DNA from: Lewinellaceae bacterium
GTDB lineage: Bacteria > Bacteroidota > Bacteroidia > Chitinophagales > Saprospiraceae
Direction: 5' to 3'
Length of the DNA: 64,000 bases
Assembly (NCBI GenBank): GCA_020636095.1
Contig: JACJYN010000015.1
Coordinates: 1 to 64,000 of the forward strand
Shown: positions 20,938 through 29,678 of the stretch, in pieces
Layout of the letters: every line of letters begins with the position of its first letter
Numbering within the stretch: the stretch's first letter is position 1
The notes under the pieces: generated by a model
What the model saw: only the letters and a program-made list of their open reading frames with translations
Databases searched by the model: none
What the model was told of the DNA's origin: nothing
Translations under genes and position numbers: made by a program

Positions 20938-22191
20938 ATGAAGTATTTCAAATACCTGACAGTGTTGGCAGTTCTTGCTTGCTCGTGTCAAAACAATTCA
21001 GAAAAATGGGCTTCGGCAAAACTTATTTTTACTGAAATTCCGACCCCCTGCCAAGATGGTGAAGCACCCAATTTATTTGTTTCCGGCGACGGGCAGGTTT
21101 ATCTCACCTGGGTAGAATTCCTGAACGATACGACCGATGCCCTGCTGTTTTCAAAATTGGAAAACGGACAGTGGGGCAAGGCCGCAACAATCGCCCAAGG
21201 CGATGACTGGTTCGTTAATTGGGCAGACTTTCCCTCTCTGTCAGCCAACGGCAATTGGCTTGCTGCCCATTGGCTGCAAAAAAGTACTGACAGCACTTAC
21301 GACTACGATGTCCGGATTTCCCAATCCAAAAACGGCGGGCAATGGGGGCCTTCTTTCATTCCCCACAGCGACAGCATGGCTGCCGAACATGGCTTCGTGA
21401 CGATGTTCCCTATTTCCGAAAAAAGGATGTTCGCCACTTGGCTGGATGGCAGAAACACAAAGGCGGGTTCACAGTCTTCAGTCAGCAGTTCACAGTCCGA
21501 TAACGGGCATGGGCATGGCGGCGGGGCGATGACTTTGCGGACGGCGGAATTTGACCGGGACGGAAATTTATTTGAGGAATCCGAACTGGACAACCGCATC
21601 TGCGACTGCTGCCAGACGGATGCCGTCCTGGCCTCCCAAGGCCCGGTGGTCGTTTACCGGGACAGGTCGGAGCATGAAATCCGGGACATCGGTATCGTCA
21701 GGAAAGTCAACGGCGAATGGACAAATCCGCACCTCATCCATGCCGACAATTGGGAAATCAGCGGATGCCCCGTGAATGGCCCGGCCGTCGCTGCCAACGG
21801 AGACCTGCTCGCGGTGGCCTGGTTCACATCAGCAGGCGGCAAAGGGGTGGTGAAAGTCGCATTTTCGGGAGATGCCGGGGCAACCTTTTCCGAACTCGTC
21901 CAGGTGGACGACGGCAACCCCTCTGGCAGGGTGGACGTAGAGTTCCTGGACAACGAAAATGTCCTGGTGACCTGGTTGGAAAACACCGAAAACGCTGCGG
22001 AAATCAGGGCGGCCATCACATCTGAAAAGGGAAAGGAGGGGGAAAGTATGACGCTCGTCCAGACCAGTCCGGCAAGGAGCAGCGGCTTCCCTGTTTTAGC
22101 AAAAAACAAAGACCATTTCCTACTGGCGTGGACGGCTGTTGACAGCATTTCGACGACTGTGAAAACTGCAAAATGGCAACTTCAAAAATAA
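20938..22191 (+). CDS. Sialidase-fold (beta-propeller) lipoprotein with CDCC motif
   Basis: 417 residues. The signal sequence ends in a lipobox-like LAVLACSC, so the protein is probably lipid anchored. The body has repeated propeller blades (VYLTWVEFLND, LAAHWLQKS, MFATWLDGR, VVYRDRSEHEIRDIG, LLAVAWFTSAGG, FLLAWTAVD). A CDCCQT cluster near residue 224 and a histidine/glycine-rich loop (NGHGHGGG) could bind metal. True sialidase Asp-boxes are weak. I infer a surface metal-binding or sensing protein of the copper island rather than an enzyme that releases sialic acid. Confidence 0.6.
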   Translation: MKYFKYLTVLAVLACSCQNNSEKWASAKLIFTEIPTPCQDGEAPNLFVSGDGQVYLTWVEFLNDTTDALLFSKLENGQWGKAATIAQGDDWFVNWADFPSLSANGNWLAAHWLQKSTDSTYDYDVRISQSKNGGQWGPSFIPHSDSMAAEHGFVTMFPISEKRMFATWLDGRNTKAGSQSSVSSSQSDNGHGHGGGAMTLRTAEFDRDGNLFEESELDNRICDCCQTDAVLASQGPVVVYRDRSEHEIRDIGIVRKVNGEWTNPHLIHADNWEISGCPVNGPAVAANGDLLAVAWFTSAGGKGVVKVAFSGDAGATFSELVQVDDGNPSGRVDVEFLDNENVLVTWLENTENAAEIRAAITSEKGKEGESMTLVQTSPARSSGFPVLAKNKDHFLLAWTAVDSISTTVKTAKWQLQK

Positions 22192-22194
22192 ACT

Positions 22195-22290
22195 ATGGAT
22201 AGTATCACCCAAGCCGTCCTCGGCGCAGCCGTTGGCGAAGCTGTTTTAGGTAAAAAAATCGGCAACAAAGCCGCCATACTCGGGGAAGCA
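22195..22290 (+). pseudogene. N-terminal fragment of a YdjM/DUF457 membrane-bound metal-dependent hydrolase
   Basis: The first 31 residues (MDSITQAVLGAAVGEAVLGK then KIGNKAAILGE) are the typical start of membrane-bound YdjM-like hydrolases. Homology stops at about 22290, where unrelated sequence begins. It starts 4 bases after the sialidase-fold gene. Confidence 0.7.
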
Positions 22291-22312
22291 ATTCAATGCC
22301 GCATTGGCCACA

Positions 22313-22396
22313 ATGACTCGCGAATATCAAATCACCGGAATGACCTGTGGCCACTGTGTCCAAAAGGTCAAAAAAGCATTGGAAAGTATGGATTGA
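22313..22396 (+). pseudogene. Fragment of an N-terminal heavy-metal-associated (HMA) domain
   Basis: 27 codons beginning MTREYQITGMTCGHCVQKVK and ending ALESMD, then a stop. The GMTCGHC metal site and the wording are close to the start of the copper ATPase at 11163 (ITGMTCSHCAEKVKKALE). Only half of the domain remains; it is the leftover of a copper ATPase or chaperone gene. It overlaps the next membrane fragment in another frame. Confidence 0.7.
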
Positions 22397-22595
22397 CTAT
22401 ACTTTCTGGTTCAACCTCGCTTTTGCTTTTGTTGCGATTATCCTGCTGGCCTTTAATTTTAAAGCGAAAGAAGGAACGCCTGATGGAAGCCATGAGCACG
22501 GTTCTGACAACACCAGCATTAAAAGGATCGTCGTTTATCTGTTCGCTATTATTATATTGATTGGATTTTTGATACACCTTTTCTATAACTTATAA
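22392..22595 (+). pseudogene. Fragment of a two-helix membrane protein
   Basis: A frame open to 22595 encodes DYTFWFNLAFAFVAIILLAF, a charged histidine-containing loop (GSHEHGSDN) and a second helix (IVVYLFAIIILIGFLIHLFY). No start codon belongs to it; it runs in from the HMA fragment. It is probably the 3' end of a permease-like membrane protein joined by deletion. Confidence 0.5.
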
Positions 22596-22621
22596 CTGTC
22601 CTTGATAAAAGATAATGAATA

Positions 22622-23239
22622 ATGGCAAAAACCGAGCGAATAAAAAAACGCTACAACCGTGTGGCGGGATGGTATGACCTGCTGGACAAACCGATGGAAA
22701 GCGCCCTGTTTTCAAAATGGCGCAAATCATTAGCCGGCCATGTCGCCGGCAAAACACTGGAAGTAGGTGTCGGAACGGGCAAAAGCATCCCCTATTATCC
22801 CGAGGATGTAAACCTGACAGCGATCGACTTCAGCAAAAATATGCTGGAAAAGGCTAAAGCGAAATATGGGAATGATCCGCGCAATATCACCTTCCTGGAA
22901 ATGGATGCCCAGGATATGGACTTCGAGGATGATACTTTTGACACCGTAGTCACGAGTTGCGTATTTTGCTCAGTGCCCGATCCGGTGAAAGGGCTAAAAG
23001 AGATCAGGAGAGTGCTAAAGCCGGGCGGTATGCTTCTGATGCTTGAACATGTCAGAAGCTCCAACAAATTTGTAGGAAAACTAATGGACTGGCTGAATCC
23101 GATACCTCTTTATTTTCATGGCGCCAATATCAATCGGGATACAGTTCGCAACCTGAAAAAAGCCGGATTTGACGACATTGAGGAGATTGATCTTTGGAAA
23201 GATATTGTGAAACTCATAAAAATGAAGAACAAGAAGTAG
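22622..23239 (+). CDS. Class I SAM-dependent methyltransferase (UbiE/phospholipid methyltransferase-like)
   Basis: 205 residues. The SAM-binding motif I is LEVGVGTGKSIPYY (residues 46-59), motif II LTAIDFSKNML, and motif III/post LKPGGMLLMLEHVRS. The N-terminal YNRVAGWYDLLD helix is common in PmtA/UbiE-type methyltransferases that act on membrane lipids or arsenic-like small molecules. The start at 22622 follows a fragment zone. Its last 65 bases are duplicated at 13828-13892. The native end appears to be IKMKNKK, just before a fragment of a different gene. Confidence 0.8.
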   Translation: MAKTERIKKRYNRVAGWYDLLDKPMESALFSKWRKSLAGHVAGKTLEVGVGTGKSIPYYPEDVNLTAIDFSKNMLEKAKAKYGNDPRNITFLEMDAQDMDFEDDTFDTVVTSCVFCSVPDPVKGLKEIRRVLKPGGMLLMLEHVRSSNKFVGKLMDWLNPIPLYFHGANINRDTVRNLKKAGFDDIEEIDLWKDIVKLIKMKNKK

Positions 23240-23433
23240 AAATTGAAGCGGCAAATAAAAAAGGATTGACGCAACAAAAACTTGTAGTGGATTACGGGTA
23301 TTGGCCATTGATCCGCTATAACCCGGAATTGCGAACAACGGGCAAAAATCCGTTTGTCCTCGACTCGCCCAGGCCCACAATCAAATTAAAAGACTATGGA
23401 TTCTTCTCCCGAAATGAAAACAAAACGCGTTAA
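23221..23433 (+). pseudogene. C-terminal fragment of pyruvate:ferredoxin (flavodoxin) oxidoreductase
   Basis: The frame encodes LVVDYGYWPLIRYNPELR and GKNPFVLDSPRPTIKLKDY. This is the conserved end of the thiamine-diphosphate domain of PFOR/NifJ enzymes. The remaining 1,100 or so residues are absent. It is joined directly to the end of the methyltransferase gene and overlaps the stop of the convergent gene by a few bases. Remnant of a deletion. Confidence 0.75.
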
Positions 23434-25393
23434 TTCTTCACCAACCTTTTTACCAACCGCTTTTCCCCTTCCCGGATTTCCAGGAAATAAATGCCGGAAG
23501 GCATATCCTCCACGGAAATTTGAAAAACAGGGCCGGTAGCAAGGTACTGTTTTAGCACTTTTCCTTTAGTATTGAAAACGGTCAATTTTCGGGTTTTTGC
23601 ATTTTCAAAAGCCAGGTTCAGAATAGTGCTGGCAGGGTTTGGAAAAACCTGTACCCATCCGGAGACAAAAGTATGATGTTCCGTCTCTGTTACTACCGCC
23701 TCCTTTTCCAACTTCACTATCTCCGCCACTGATGGGATATCATCCACCATGGTCATCAGCATGTAGTAACCCGGCAGGGCAGCCAGGCTATCCACCGGCA
23801 CAGTGGCGGAAATGTGGTTCCCAATTTGAGTAAATTCCAGTTCCAGGTAGCGGTTATTGCCGGTATTCATAAAATGGGTCACCGACTGGAGCGACATTAA
23901 AATGATGGAAGTAGGAGCGTTGGTTTTTCAATATTAAACTCGATGGTTTCCCCGCCTAAATTCGGTTTGTTCCAGGTTCACAATTTCCGGGCGAACGCCC
24001 TTGAACAGATATGGGGTTCAAAAGCTTCTATAACGCTCAAATTGGGCTCGTTGCCCGGCGCGCCTTCTCCTCCTGCTGCAATGACCCGTCCGTCGGGCAC
24101 AAGGATCGTCGTGCAGTGATATTCTCTGGCGATATGCAGTTCATCCAACCTTCGCCAGCTGTCTTCGTAGGGGTCGTAGAGATCCGTCAGCTTCATATAA
24201 CCCCATTGGTTGGTAGGGGTAGGGTCGTTAAGGTTTTCCTTTTCACCCCCATTACCAGAATCTTTTGTCGGGCAATAAGACGGTTTTCGCACGGGATCGG
24301 ATAGGCAGGAAATTGGCTCCCAAGGACCAACTGTCAGAATTGGGGCATAAATTTCGATAAAGTGCCCGTAGTCGGGTGGGTTGAAAGACTTGTAGCCCAC
24401 ACCACCGCCCTGCCATCAGGTAACAGCACCAGCTCGTGGTCCGAATGGTCGCCGTTGGGTAGGCGGTTGCTTTGAACGAAATCAGCGGTAACCGCCACTC
24501 TTTAGTGGTGGATTGAATAGTTGAGGCGGGCGGTGCGTCATCAACACTTCTCCGGAGTACAGCAGTACGATAGGCGAAACTTCATTGCCAACTTCGATAT
24601 CTCCGACCTGCTCAACTGTTTGGTTATAGGGGTCATAAATTTCCGACGTCTTCACTCGTATAGGATTGTCGAGCCCGCCGCCACCGATCACCAGAAGTTC
24701 CCCACCCGGCAATTGAGCCATCGACGGATACCAGCGGTAATCCAGCATCTGCGGCAGTTCCTCCCAACTTCCATCCGATGGGTTAAAAGTTTTTACCAAC
24801 CGCGTTCCCGGCCCGTAAATTTCCTGGTCTGCCCCGCCGACAAGGATCAACCTTCCGTCGAGCAGCAGGCCAGGCGCCACGCAACCCTGTATGTTTTCAT
24901 CCCCGGGTGCGAATACGGTGTCATTTTCCAGCGGGTCGAAGAGGAAAGGGTCTTTGGAATTATGGCAATAGAAGATTTTTCCATCGGGCAGCAAAACACC
25001 AAAATCCGTCCCACCCAGGGGTTCCGGGCTGTTCATAAGGGTGTGCCAATTGCCTGGGTGCGTTTCGTTCTCCAATGTGAAATCTTGGCCGCTTATATCA
25101 CCTGCTATGCCTTGCTGAACTTCTACATATTCTTTACCCAAAGCCGTTGCGCCGAGGCTGTAATTTCCATCCGGAATATCAGCCAATATAAAATCCCCAT
25201 CATCATCAGCCCGAGTTTCTCGAAAAAAGGTAAGGCCATCATTGAAAAGAGTAATCCTGGCATTGGGAATGCCAAAGCTTCCGTCCGATACACTGCCCCT
25301 TAGGGTATTTTGACAAAATGTGCCATAGTGCAATCCTAATAGAAATAATAATATCAAATGAGTTCTGTGAATAAATATTGGCTGACATTCCAT
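23430..25393 (-). pseudogene. Galactose oxidase/glyoxal oxidase-like copper radical oxidase with type IX sorting domain, frameshifted
   Basis: Read on the minus strand from ATG 25393 with signal peptide IHRTHLILLFLLGLHYGTFC. First comes a carboxypeptidase-like Ig domain (LRGSVSDGSFGIPNARITL). Then come kelch blades FGVLLPDGKIFYC, GLLLDGRLILVGG, and MLDYRWYPSMAQLPGGELLVIGG, with the RWYP tyrosine typical of the cross-linked Cu radical site. Later frames hold YHCTTILVPDGRVIAAGGEG, a DUF1929-like domain, and a C-terminal VQVFPNPAST...MPSGIYFLEI type A sorting domain for T9SS export. Shifts lie near 24450 and 23950. A secreted copper enzyme fits the copper island. Confidence 0.8.
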
Positions 25394-25627
25394 GTCCTGA
25401 ATCTTATAAAAAATCTGATGCTGCCGGTCATTGATCAGTTCAAACCCGCTCGATAATAAAGCCTTTTCAATGGCCATGAGGTTATCATCTGATAAAACTC
25501 CTTTTATTTCCACCTTGCCGAGTTCGATGGCTTCTATAGGGAGCTCTAATTTTTCCAGGTCTTCTGCAACCACCCGAATGCAGCGGTTGCAGACCATGTT
25601 CTTGAGATATATAATAGTGTTTTCCAT
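25394..25627 (-). pseudogene. N-terminal metal-sensing part of an AraC-type regulator, fused to the next gene
   Basis: From ATG 25627 (minus) the peptide reads MENTIIYLKNMVCNRCIRVV, then LEKLELPIEAIELGKVEI. This is the HMA-like N-terminal domain seen in Bacteroidota AraC regulators placed next to copper ATPases. The DNA-binding C-terminal part is missing: the frame runs straight into the signal peptide of the oxidase gene. It lies divergent from copA, as expected for its regulator, but as read cannot bind DNA. Confidence 0.65.
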
Positions 25628-25690
25628 GGCCCGAATATACTGCAATTGTAGAGTTAAAGCCTTACACGTTTTTGGGAAAGATTTGCATGA

Positions 25691-25707
25691 TTCTTCCTTT
25701 GGAAGAA
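25691..25707. promoter_or_regulatory. Palindrome in the divergent copA / regulator intergenic region
   Basis: TTCTTCC-TTT-GGAAGAA, perfect 7-base arms, lies between the divergent regulator fragment (start 25627) and copA (start 25825). Its position and symmetry suit an operator for a copper-responsive regulator; which protein binds is unknown. Confidence 0.4.
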
Positions 25708-25824
25708 GATTAATAATGAAACGCCTGAAAACAGCCAGGCCAAAAAGATGTAAGTTTTATCGGAAATTGTATAACACAAATCCCTCCGGCAACCCTGAAC
25801 TTTGTAGCATAAAAAAACAAAATT

Positions 25825-28092
25825 ATGAACGCTACAGACCATGTGATTGGCCCGGTGGCCACGACAAAGAAAAAAAGTGATGCCACAATTAAGAAGACAT
25901 TCCCGGTAACAGGCATGTCATGCGCGGCATGCGCCGCCAGTGTAGAATCCATATTAGCCACTGTGCCGGGAGTCTCCGGTGCCAGTGTGAATTTTGCCGG
26001 CAGTTTTGTGTCCGTGGAGTATGAGCAGGACACTACTGAAGAAGCCCTTCAAAATGCCCTTCAAAGTATAGGATACAGCTTGATAATCGGCGCCGAAGAC
26101 CCCTCTGAGGCTCAAGAACAACAGCAGTACAGGCATTATCAGGAAGCCAAAGAACGCACGATTTGGTCGGCCGTACTTACCCTTCCGGTTGTAGTGTTGG
26201 GTATGTTTTTTATGGGCTGGGGCCCGGGTAAGTGGATATCACTGGCTCTATCCATCCCTGTCCTGTTCTGGTTTGGGCGGCATTTTTTTATCAATGCTTT
26301 CCGGCAGGCAAGGCATGGAAGGACCAATATGGATACTTTGGTGGCCTTAAGCACCGGCATTGCCTTTCTCTTCAGTTTGTTCAACACCCTTTTTCCTGAA
26401 TTCTGGCACAGCCGTGGTGTTCATCCCCATGTTTATTATGAAGCGGCGACAGTGATCATAACCTTCATATCCCTGGGCAAACTGCTGGAAGAAAAAGCAA
26501 AATCAAACACTTCTTCTTCCCTCAAGAAATTGATGGGCCTTCAACCTAAAACTTTGGTGGCTATTATCGATGAAGAAGAGGTGGAAATGCCCATAGCCTC
26601 AGTAAAACCTGGGCAAATAGTGGTGGTGCGTCCGGGAGAGAAGATTCCTGTGGACGGAGAGGTGTTGGAAGGAAATTCCTTTGTCGATGAAAGCATGATC
26701 ACGGGCGAGCCGGTTCCTGTAGAGAAAATAACGGGTGGAAAGGTATTTGCCGGAACAGTCAATCAAAAGGGAAGTTTCCGGTTTAGGGCAGAAAAGGTTG
26801 GGGGAGAAACCCTGCTTTCGCAGATCATTAAAATGGTGCAGGAAGCTCAGGGGAGCAAAGCCCCGGTGCAGAAACTGGTGGATAAGATTGCCGGGATCTT
26901 TGTGCCGGTAGTCATCGGGATCTCCTTGTTCACTTTTGCCACATGGATGGTGCTCGGTGGCGATGACGCTTTTACCCATGCGCTGCTCACTTCAGTAGCC
27001 GTGCTCGTTATTGCCTGTCCGTGCGCTTTAGGGTTGGCTACTCCCACAGCCATAATGGTAGGTATAGGTAAAGGCGCTGAAAATAACATTCTGATCAAAG
27101 ATGCCGAAAGCCTGGAGTTGGCCCATCGGGTTAATGCCGTCGTCCTGGATAAAACCGGGACCATCACCGAAGGCCATCCGATAGTATCTGATATGATATG
27201 GCTAAATGAAAGCAGGGTAGTGCCGCTGAAATCTCTATTTCTGGCTATAGAAATGCGGTCTGAGCACCCCCTGGCGGAAGCGGTAGTTAAAAGGTTGAAA
27301 GAGGAACAAGCCCGGCCCGCCAAAATTGCCGGTTTCCACAGCATCACCGGTAAAGGCGTCCAGGCTGAAGGCCCGGATGGGAGAACCTATTTTGCGGGTA
27401 GCCGCAAGCTGATAGCTGAACAAAGTATATCAATCAGCGCTCAGCTTGAACAAAAAGCCCAGGTGTTCCAGGCCCAGGCAAAAACAGTAATCTTCTTTTC
27501 TGATGAGGCAGAGGTACTCGCCCTGGCAGCCATTACAGATAGGGTGAAGGCGACGTCTCCCGCAGCCATCGCTGCTCTTCAAAACCAAGGCATTGAGGTA
27601 CACATGCTCACGGGCGATAACCGGCAAACTGCTGCTGTTGTGGCGCAACAGGTAGGAATACAGCATTTCATGGCAGAGGTGTTGCCTTCCGGCAAGGCAG
27701 AATACGTGAAGCAATTACAGGCTCGGGGCAAGGTAGTTGCCATGGTTGGCGATGGCATCAACGATTCTCATGCGTTGGCGCAGGCGGACGTGAGCATAGC
27801 GATGGGCAAAGGTTCGGATATTGCGTTGGATACAGCCAAAATGGCGCTCATCACATCGGACTTGCAATCCATCCCCAAAGCATTGAAACTTTCGAAGAAG
27901 ACGGTCCTGGGTATCAGGCAGAACTTGTTTTGGGCTTTCATCTATAATATCATTGGCATCCCGGTTGCTGCCGGCGTGCTTTTCCCCTTCAACGGTTTCT
28001 TGCTCGACCCTATGATTGCCGGAGCGGCCATGGCGTTCAGCTCGGTTTCGGTAGTCCTTAACAGTTTGCGTTTGAAAACAGTGAAAATTTAG
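25825..28092 (+). CDS. copA: Copper-exporting P1B-type ATPase, CPC class
   Basis: 755 residues, intact. One N-terminal HMA domain has GMSCAAC near residue 30. Eight membrane helices follow. The actuator loop is TGEP, the transport motif CPC is at about 398-400 ([15 protein letters not shown]), the phosphorylation site is DKTGT at about 442, SEHPLAEA is the HP motif, and TGDNR and [15 protein letters not shown] are the hinge motifs (Ser in place of the usual Ala after GDGIND). It pumps Cu(I)/Ag(I) out of the cytosol using ATP. It is followed 30 bases later by a small HMA protein. It is one of the few long genes of the left flank without a shift. Confidence 0.95.
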   Translation: MNATDHVIGPVATTKKKSDATIKKTFPVTGMSCAACAASVESILATVPGVSGASVNFAGSFVSVEYEQDTTEEALQNALQSIGYSLIIGAEDPSEAQEQQQYRHYQEAKERTIWSAVLTLPVVVLGMFFMGWGPGKWISLALSIPVLFWFGRHFFINAFRQARHGRTNMDTLVALSTGIAFLFSLFNTLFPEFWHSRGVHPHVYYEAATVIITFISLGKLLEEKAKSNTSSSLKKLMGLQPKTLVAIIDEEEVEMPIASVKPGQIVVVRPGEKIPVDGEVLEGNSFVDESMITGEPVPVEKITGGKVFAGTVNQKGSFRFRAEKVGGETLLSQIIKMVQEAQGSKAPVQKLVDKIAGIFVPVVIGISLFTFATWMVLGGDDAFTHALLTSVAVLVIACPCALGLATPTAIMVGIGKGAENNILIKDAESLELAHRVNAVVLDKTGTITEGHPIVSDMIWLNESRVVPLKSLFLAIEMRSEHPLAEAVVKRLKEEQARPAKIAGFHSITGKGVQAEGPDGRTYFAGSRKLIAEQSISISAQLEQKAQVFQAQAKTVIFFSDEAEVLALAAITDRVKATSPAAIAALQNQGIEVHMLTGDNRQTAAVVAQQVGIQHFMAEVLPSGKAEYVKQLQARGKVVAMVGDGINDSHALAQADVSIAMGKGSDIALDTAKMALITSDLQSIPKALKLSKKTVLGIRQNLFWAFIYNIIGIPVAAGVLFPFNGFLLDPMIAGAAMAFSSVSVVLNSLRLKTVKI

Positions 28093-28122
28093 TTTCATAA
28101 CCATTCATAAACAGAGTAGAAT

Positions 28123-28335
28123 ATGGATACGATGCAATTTAAAACGAACATCAATTGCGGAGGCTGCCTCGCAAAAGCCAAGCCTTTCCTGGACGAGGTG
28201 GAAGGTATTGAAAAATGGGAAGTTGACCTGCAAAGCGAAGACAGGATACTGACGGTTGAAGCCTGTGAGCTTTCCGTTGAAGAAATCAAGGATACGCTGC
28301 AAAAGGCTGGGTTTAGTGGCGAGCAGGTGGATTAG
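28123..28335 (+). CDS. Small HMA-domain protein (copper chaperone type)
   Basis: 70 residues forming one ferredoxin-like HMA domain. The metal loop is INCGGCLAKAKPFLDEV, so the usual M-x-C-x-x-C reads N-C-G-G-C. The C-terminal strand DRILTVEACELSVEEI and helix KDTLQKAGFSGE complete the fold. It lies 30 bases after copA in the same direction and probably delivers Cu(I) to the pump. Its end overlaps the convergent unknown gene by 23 bases. Confidence 0.8.
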   Translation: MDTMQFKTNINCGGCLAKAKPFLDEVEGIEKWEVDLQSEDRILTVEACELSVEEIKDTLQKAGFSGEQVD

Positions 28336-28774
28336 GTGACGCCGTTCTCCTGTTCTTCCCGCCAGCGCCGGATGGGGCCGCCCAATGCTCTTCGCATCCG
28401 GATACTTGCTGGAGAGCGGCTTGGATCGCCTGCTTTTTGTTTGTGCTCTGAGGAACGGAATGGGCAGCGAGGGGCTCAACGCTGCCAGCACGGCGGCGTA
28501 CAACAGCAGGCGCCCCATCCGCTTGGGTGTCCGGGATCATAGCCTCGGCTTCGGCGAGGTAGGCCTGGTATTCTGGTGTGAAGGTGTTGAGAAGGGACTG
28601 AAAGGCGCGGTTGACGCAGAGGGTGCCGAAGGTGGCGTAGGCTTCGTGCATCCTCCTGCCTTCTTCGTGAAGCTGGACGATCTGCCGGTAGCAGGGCTTT
28701 TGAAGGCCTTCGTCCGGCAGCTCGACGGAGTGGCTTTTCAGGTAGGCCAAGATGTCGTTGTGGGGTGTGTCCAT
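28313..28774 (-). CDS. Unknown cytosolic protein
   Basis: 153 residues from ATG 28774 (minus). The first 90 residues are helical and acidic (YLKSHSVELPDEGLQKP, QIVQLHEEGRRMHEAY, FTPEYQAYLAEAEAMI), with real-protein composition. The C-terminal 60 residues are rich in Ala, Gln and Arg and less convincing. A longer frame to 28885 only shadows the small gene upstream. No motif is recognised. It lies on the left border of the defence region. Confidence 0.4.
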   Translation of the reverse strand: MDTPHNDILAYLKSHSVELPDEGLQKPCYRQIVQLHEEGRRMHEAYATFGTLCVNRAFQSLLNTFTPEYQAYLAEAEAMIPDTQADGAPAVVRRRAGSVEPLAAHSVPQSTNKKQAIQAALQQVSGCEEHWAAPSGAGGKNRRTASPNPPARH

Positions 28775-28848
28775 GGGAGTAAAAATAGGGATTATTTGAA
28801 AATGTCCGGCAGGTTTATGCTGACAATGTACACACCACAACCGCACTT

Positions 28849-28965
28849 CTAGTGGCGAGGGTTTTCCTTCTGGTACTCCTTCCACTCTTCTTCAGAAGCC
28901 AGGCCAAGGTTGTTTCCTTTGTTATTGGGTTCATCATTATGGTTCTTTGGGGCAACAGATTCCAT
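28849..28965 (-). CDS. Small acidic protein (38 aa) of unknown function
   Basis: From ATG 28965 (minus): begins MESVAPKNHNDEPNNKG and ends with SEEEWKEYQKENPRH. The hydrophilic composition and the EEEWKEYQKE helix look coding. It is 74 bases upstream of, and co-directional with, the unknown 153-residue protein. No family is known to me. Confidence 0.35.
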   Translation of the reverse strand: MESVAPKNHNDEPNNKGNNLGLASEEEWKEYQKENPRH

Positions 28966-29200
28966 AATCTCATGAGCAGTAAATTTTAATTTGCCAATAA
29001 GCCCAGCTTATAAAAAATTTCTTCTTCCTCTCTCGCAACCACTTTGTTAGATTTTCCGTATAATCACAGATAAAACAGGCAACATTGCTAAACAGTAAAC
29101 CAGCTTCTATATGTTAGCCAGAACTCCCGCGCTCTATTCTCAAAAATTCCGCGCTAACCGGCGCTCCAAGCAAAGGCGCGGTAGCTAAATCACCCAGAAC

Positions 29201-29347
29201 ATGACAATATTCCTATCAACCCGCGGCCTTTCCGCCCACCTGGATGACATCATCAGGAACGCTTCCTCGGATATATTCCTCATGACGCCCTACCTTCATA
29301 TTGCTGATACCTACTATGAACGATTGGAATATGCCATTTTTCAATAA
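29201..29347 (+). pseudogene. N-terminal fragment of a phospholipase D-like nuclease/effector
   Basis: 48 codons begin MTIFLSTRGLSAHLDDIIRN and continue with SSDIFLMTPYLHIADTYYERL. This is the strand-helix-strand start of PLD-family proteins found in defence islands (an NA-x-x-I-x-L-x-x-PY pattern). A stop at 29345 ends it before any HKD motif. It is probably a deletion remnant of a defence gene. Confidence 0.5.
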
Positions 29348-29573
29348 ATATGGTTTTGCCACCTTTGAAGGAGACTGGACAAGAGAAAGGGGAAGCCAAT
29401 TGAGGGATTCTTTTTTCGAACATTTTCATGAGGAAGCTTCGGGATACCGCATTTACTGGAAGGCGCTCTACGATAAGATATTAGCTTACTATGCCAAAGA
29501 ATGCTCCTTCGGTACATTGCAAGAAAATGTTGATTTCTGTTTGACCGGATTGACATTGATAGCTGATTTTTAA
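29316..29573 (+). CDS. Unknown protein, possibly a gene remnant
   Basis: 85 residues from ATG 29316, overlapping the PLD-like fragment by 32 bases in another frame. The sequence is aromatic and acidic (FNKYGFATFEGDWTRERG, FFEHFHEEASGYRIYWKALY) and ends in LTLIADF. No family is recognised. It may be the tail of another deleted gene rather than a full protein. Confidence 0.35.
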   Translation: MNDWNMPFFNKYGFATFEGDWTRERGSQLRDSFFEHFHEEASGYRIYWKALYDKILAYYAKECSFGTLQENVDFCLTGLTLIADF

Positions 29574-29678
29574 AAGAATATTTGAGCATTGACTAGTAAA
29601 AACCAGCAGGCTCCAGTTGTACTTTTTAAATGGCTGTAATGAATAAGCATGTTTTGATGGGCTGGATAAGATTTTGTC

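Noticed and set aside
24521..25303. 260-codon plus-strand frame opposite the copper radical oxidase
   Set aside because: The minus strand has kelch motifs and a sorting domain; the plus frame has no recognisable motif.
28385..28852. 155-codon plus-strand frame
   Set aside because: Glycine/valine-rich antisense of the more protein-like minus-strand gene ending at 28313.
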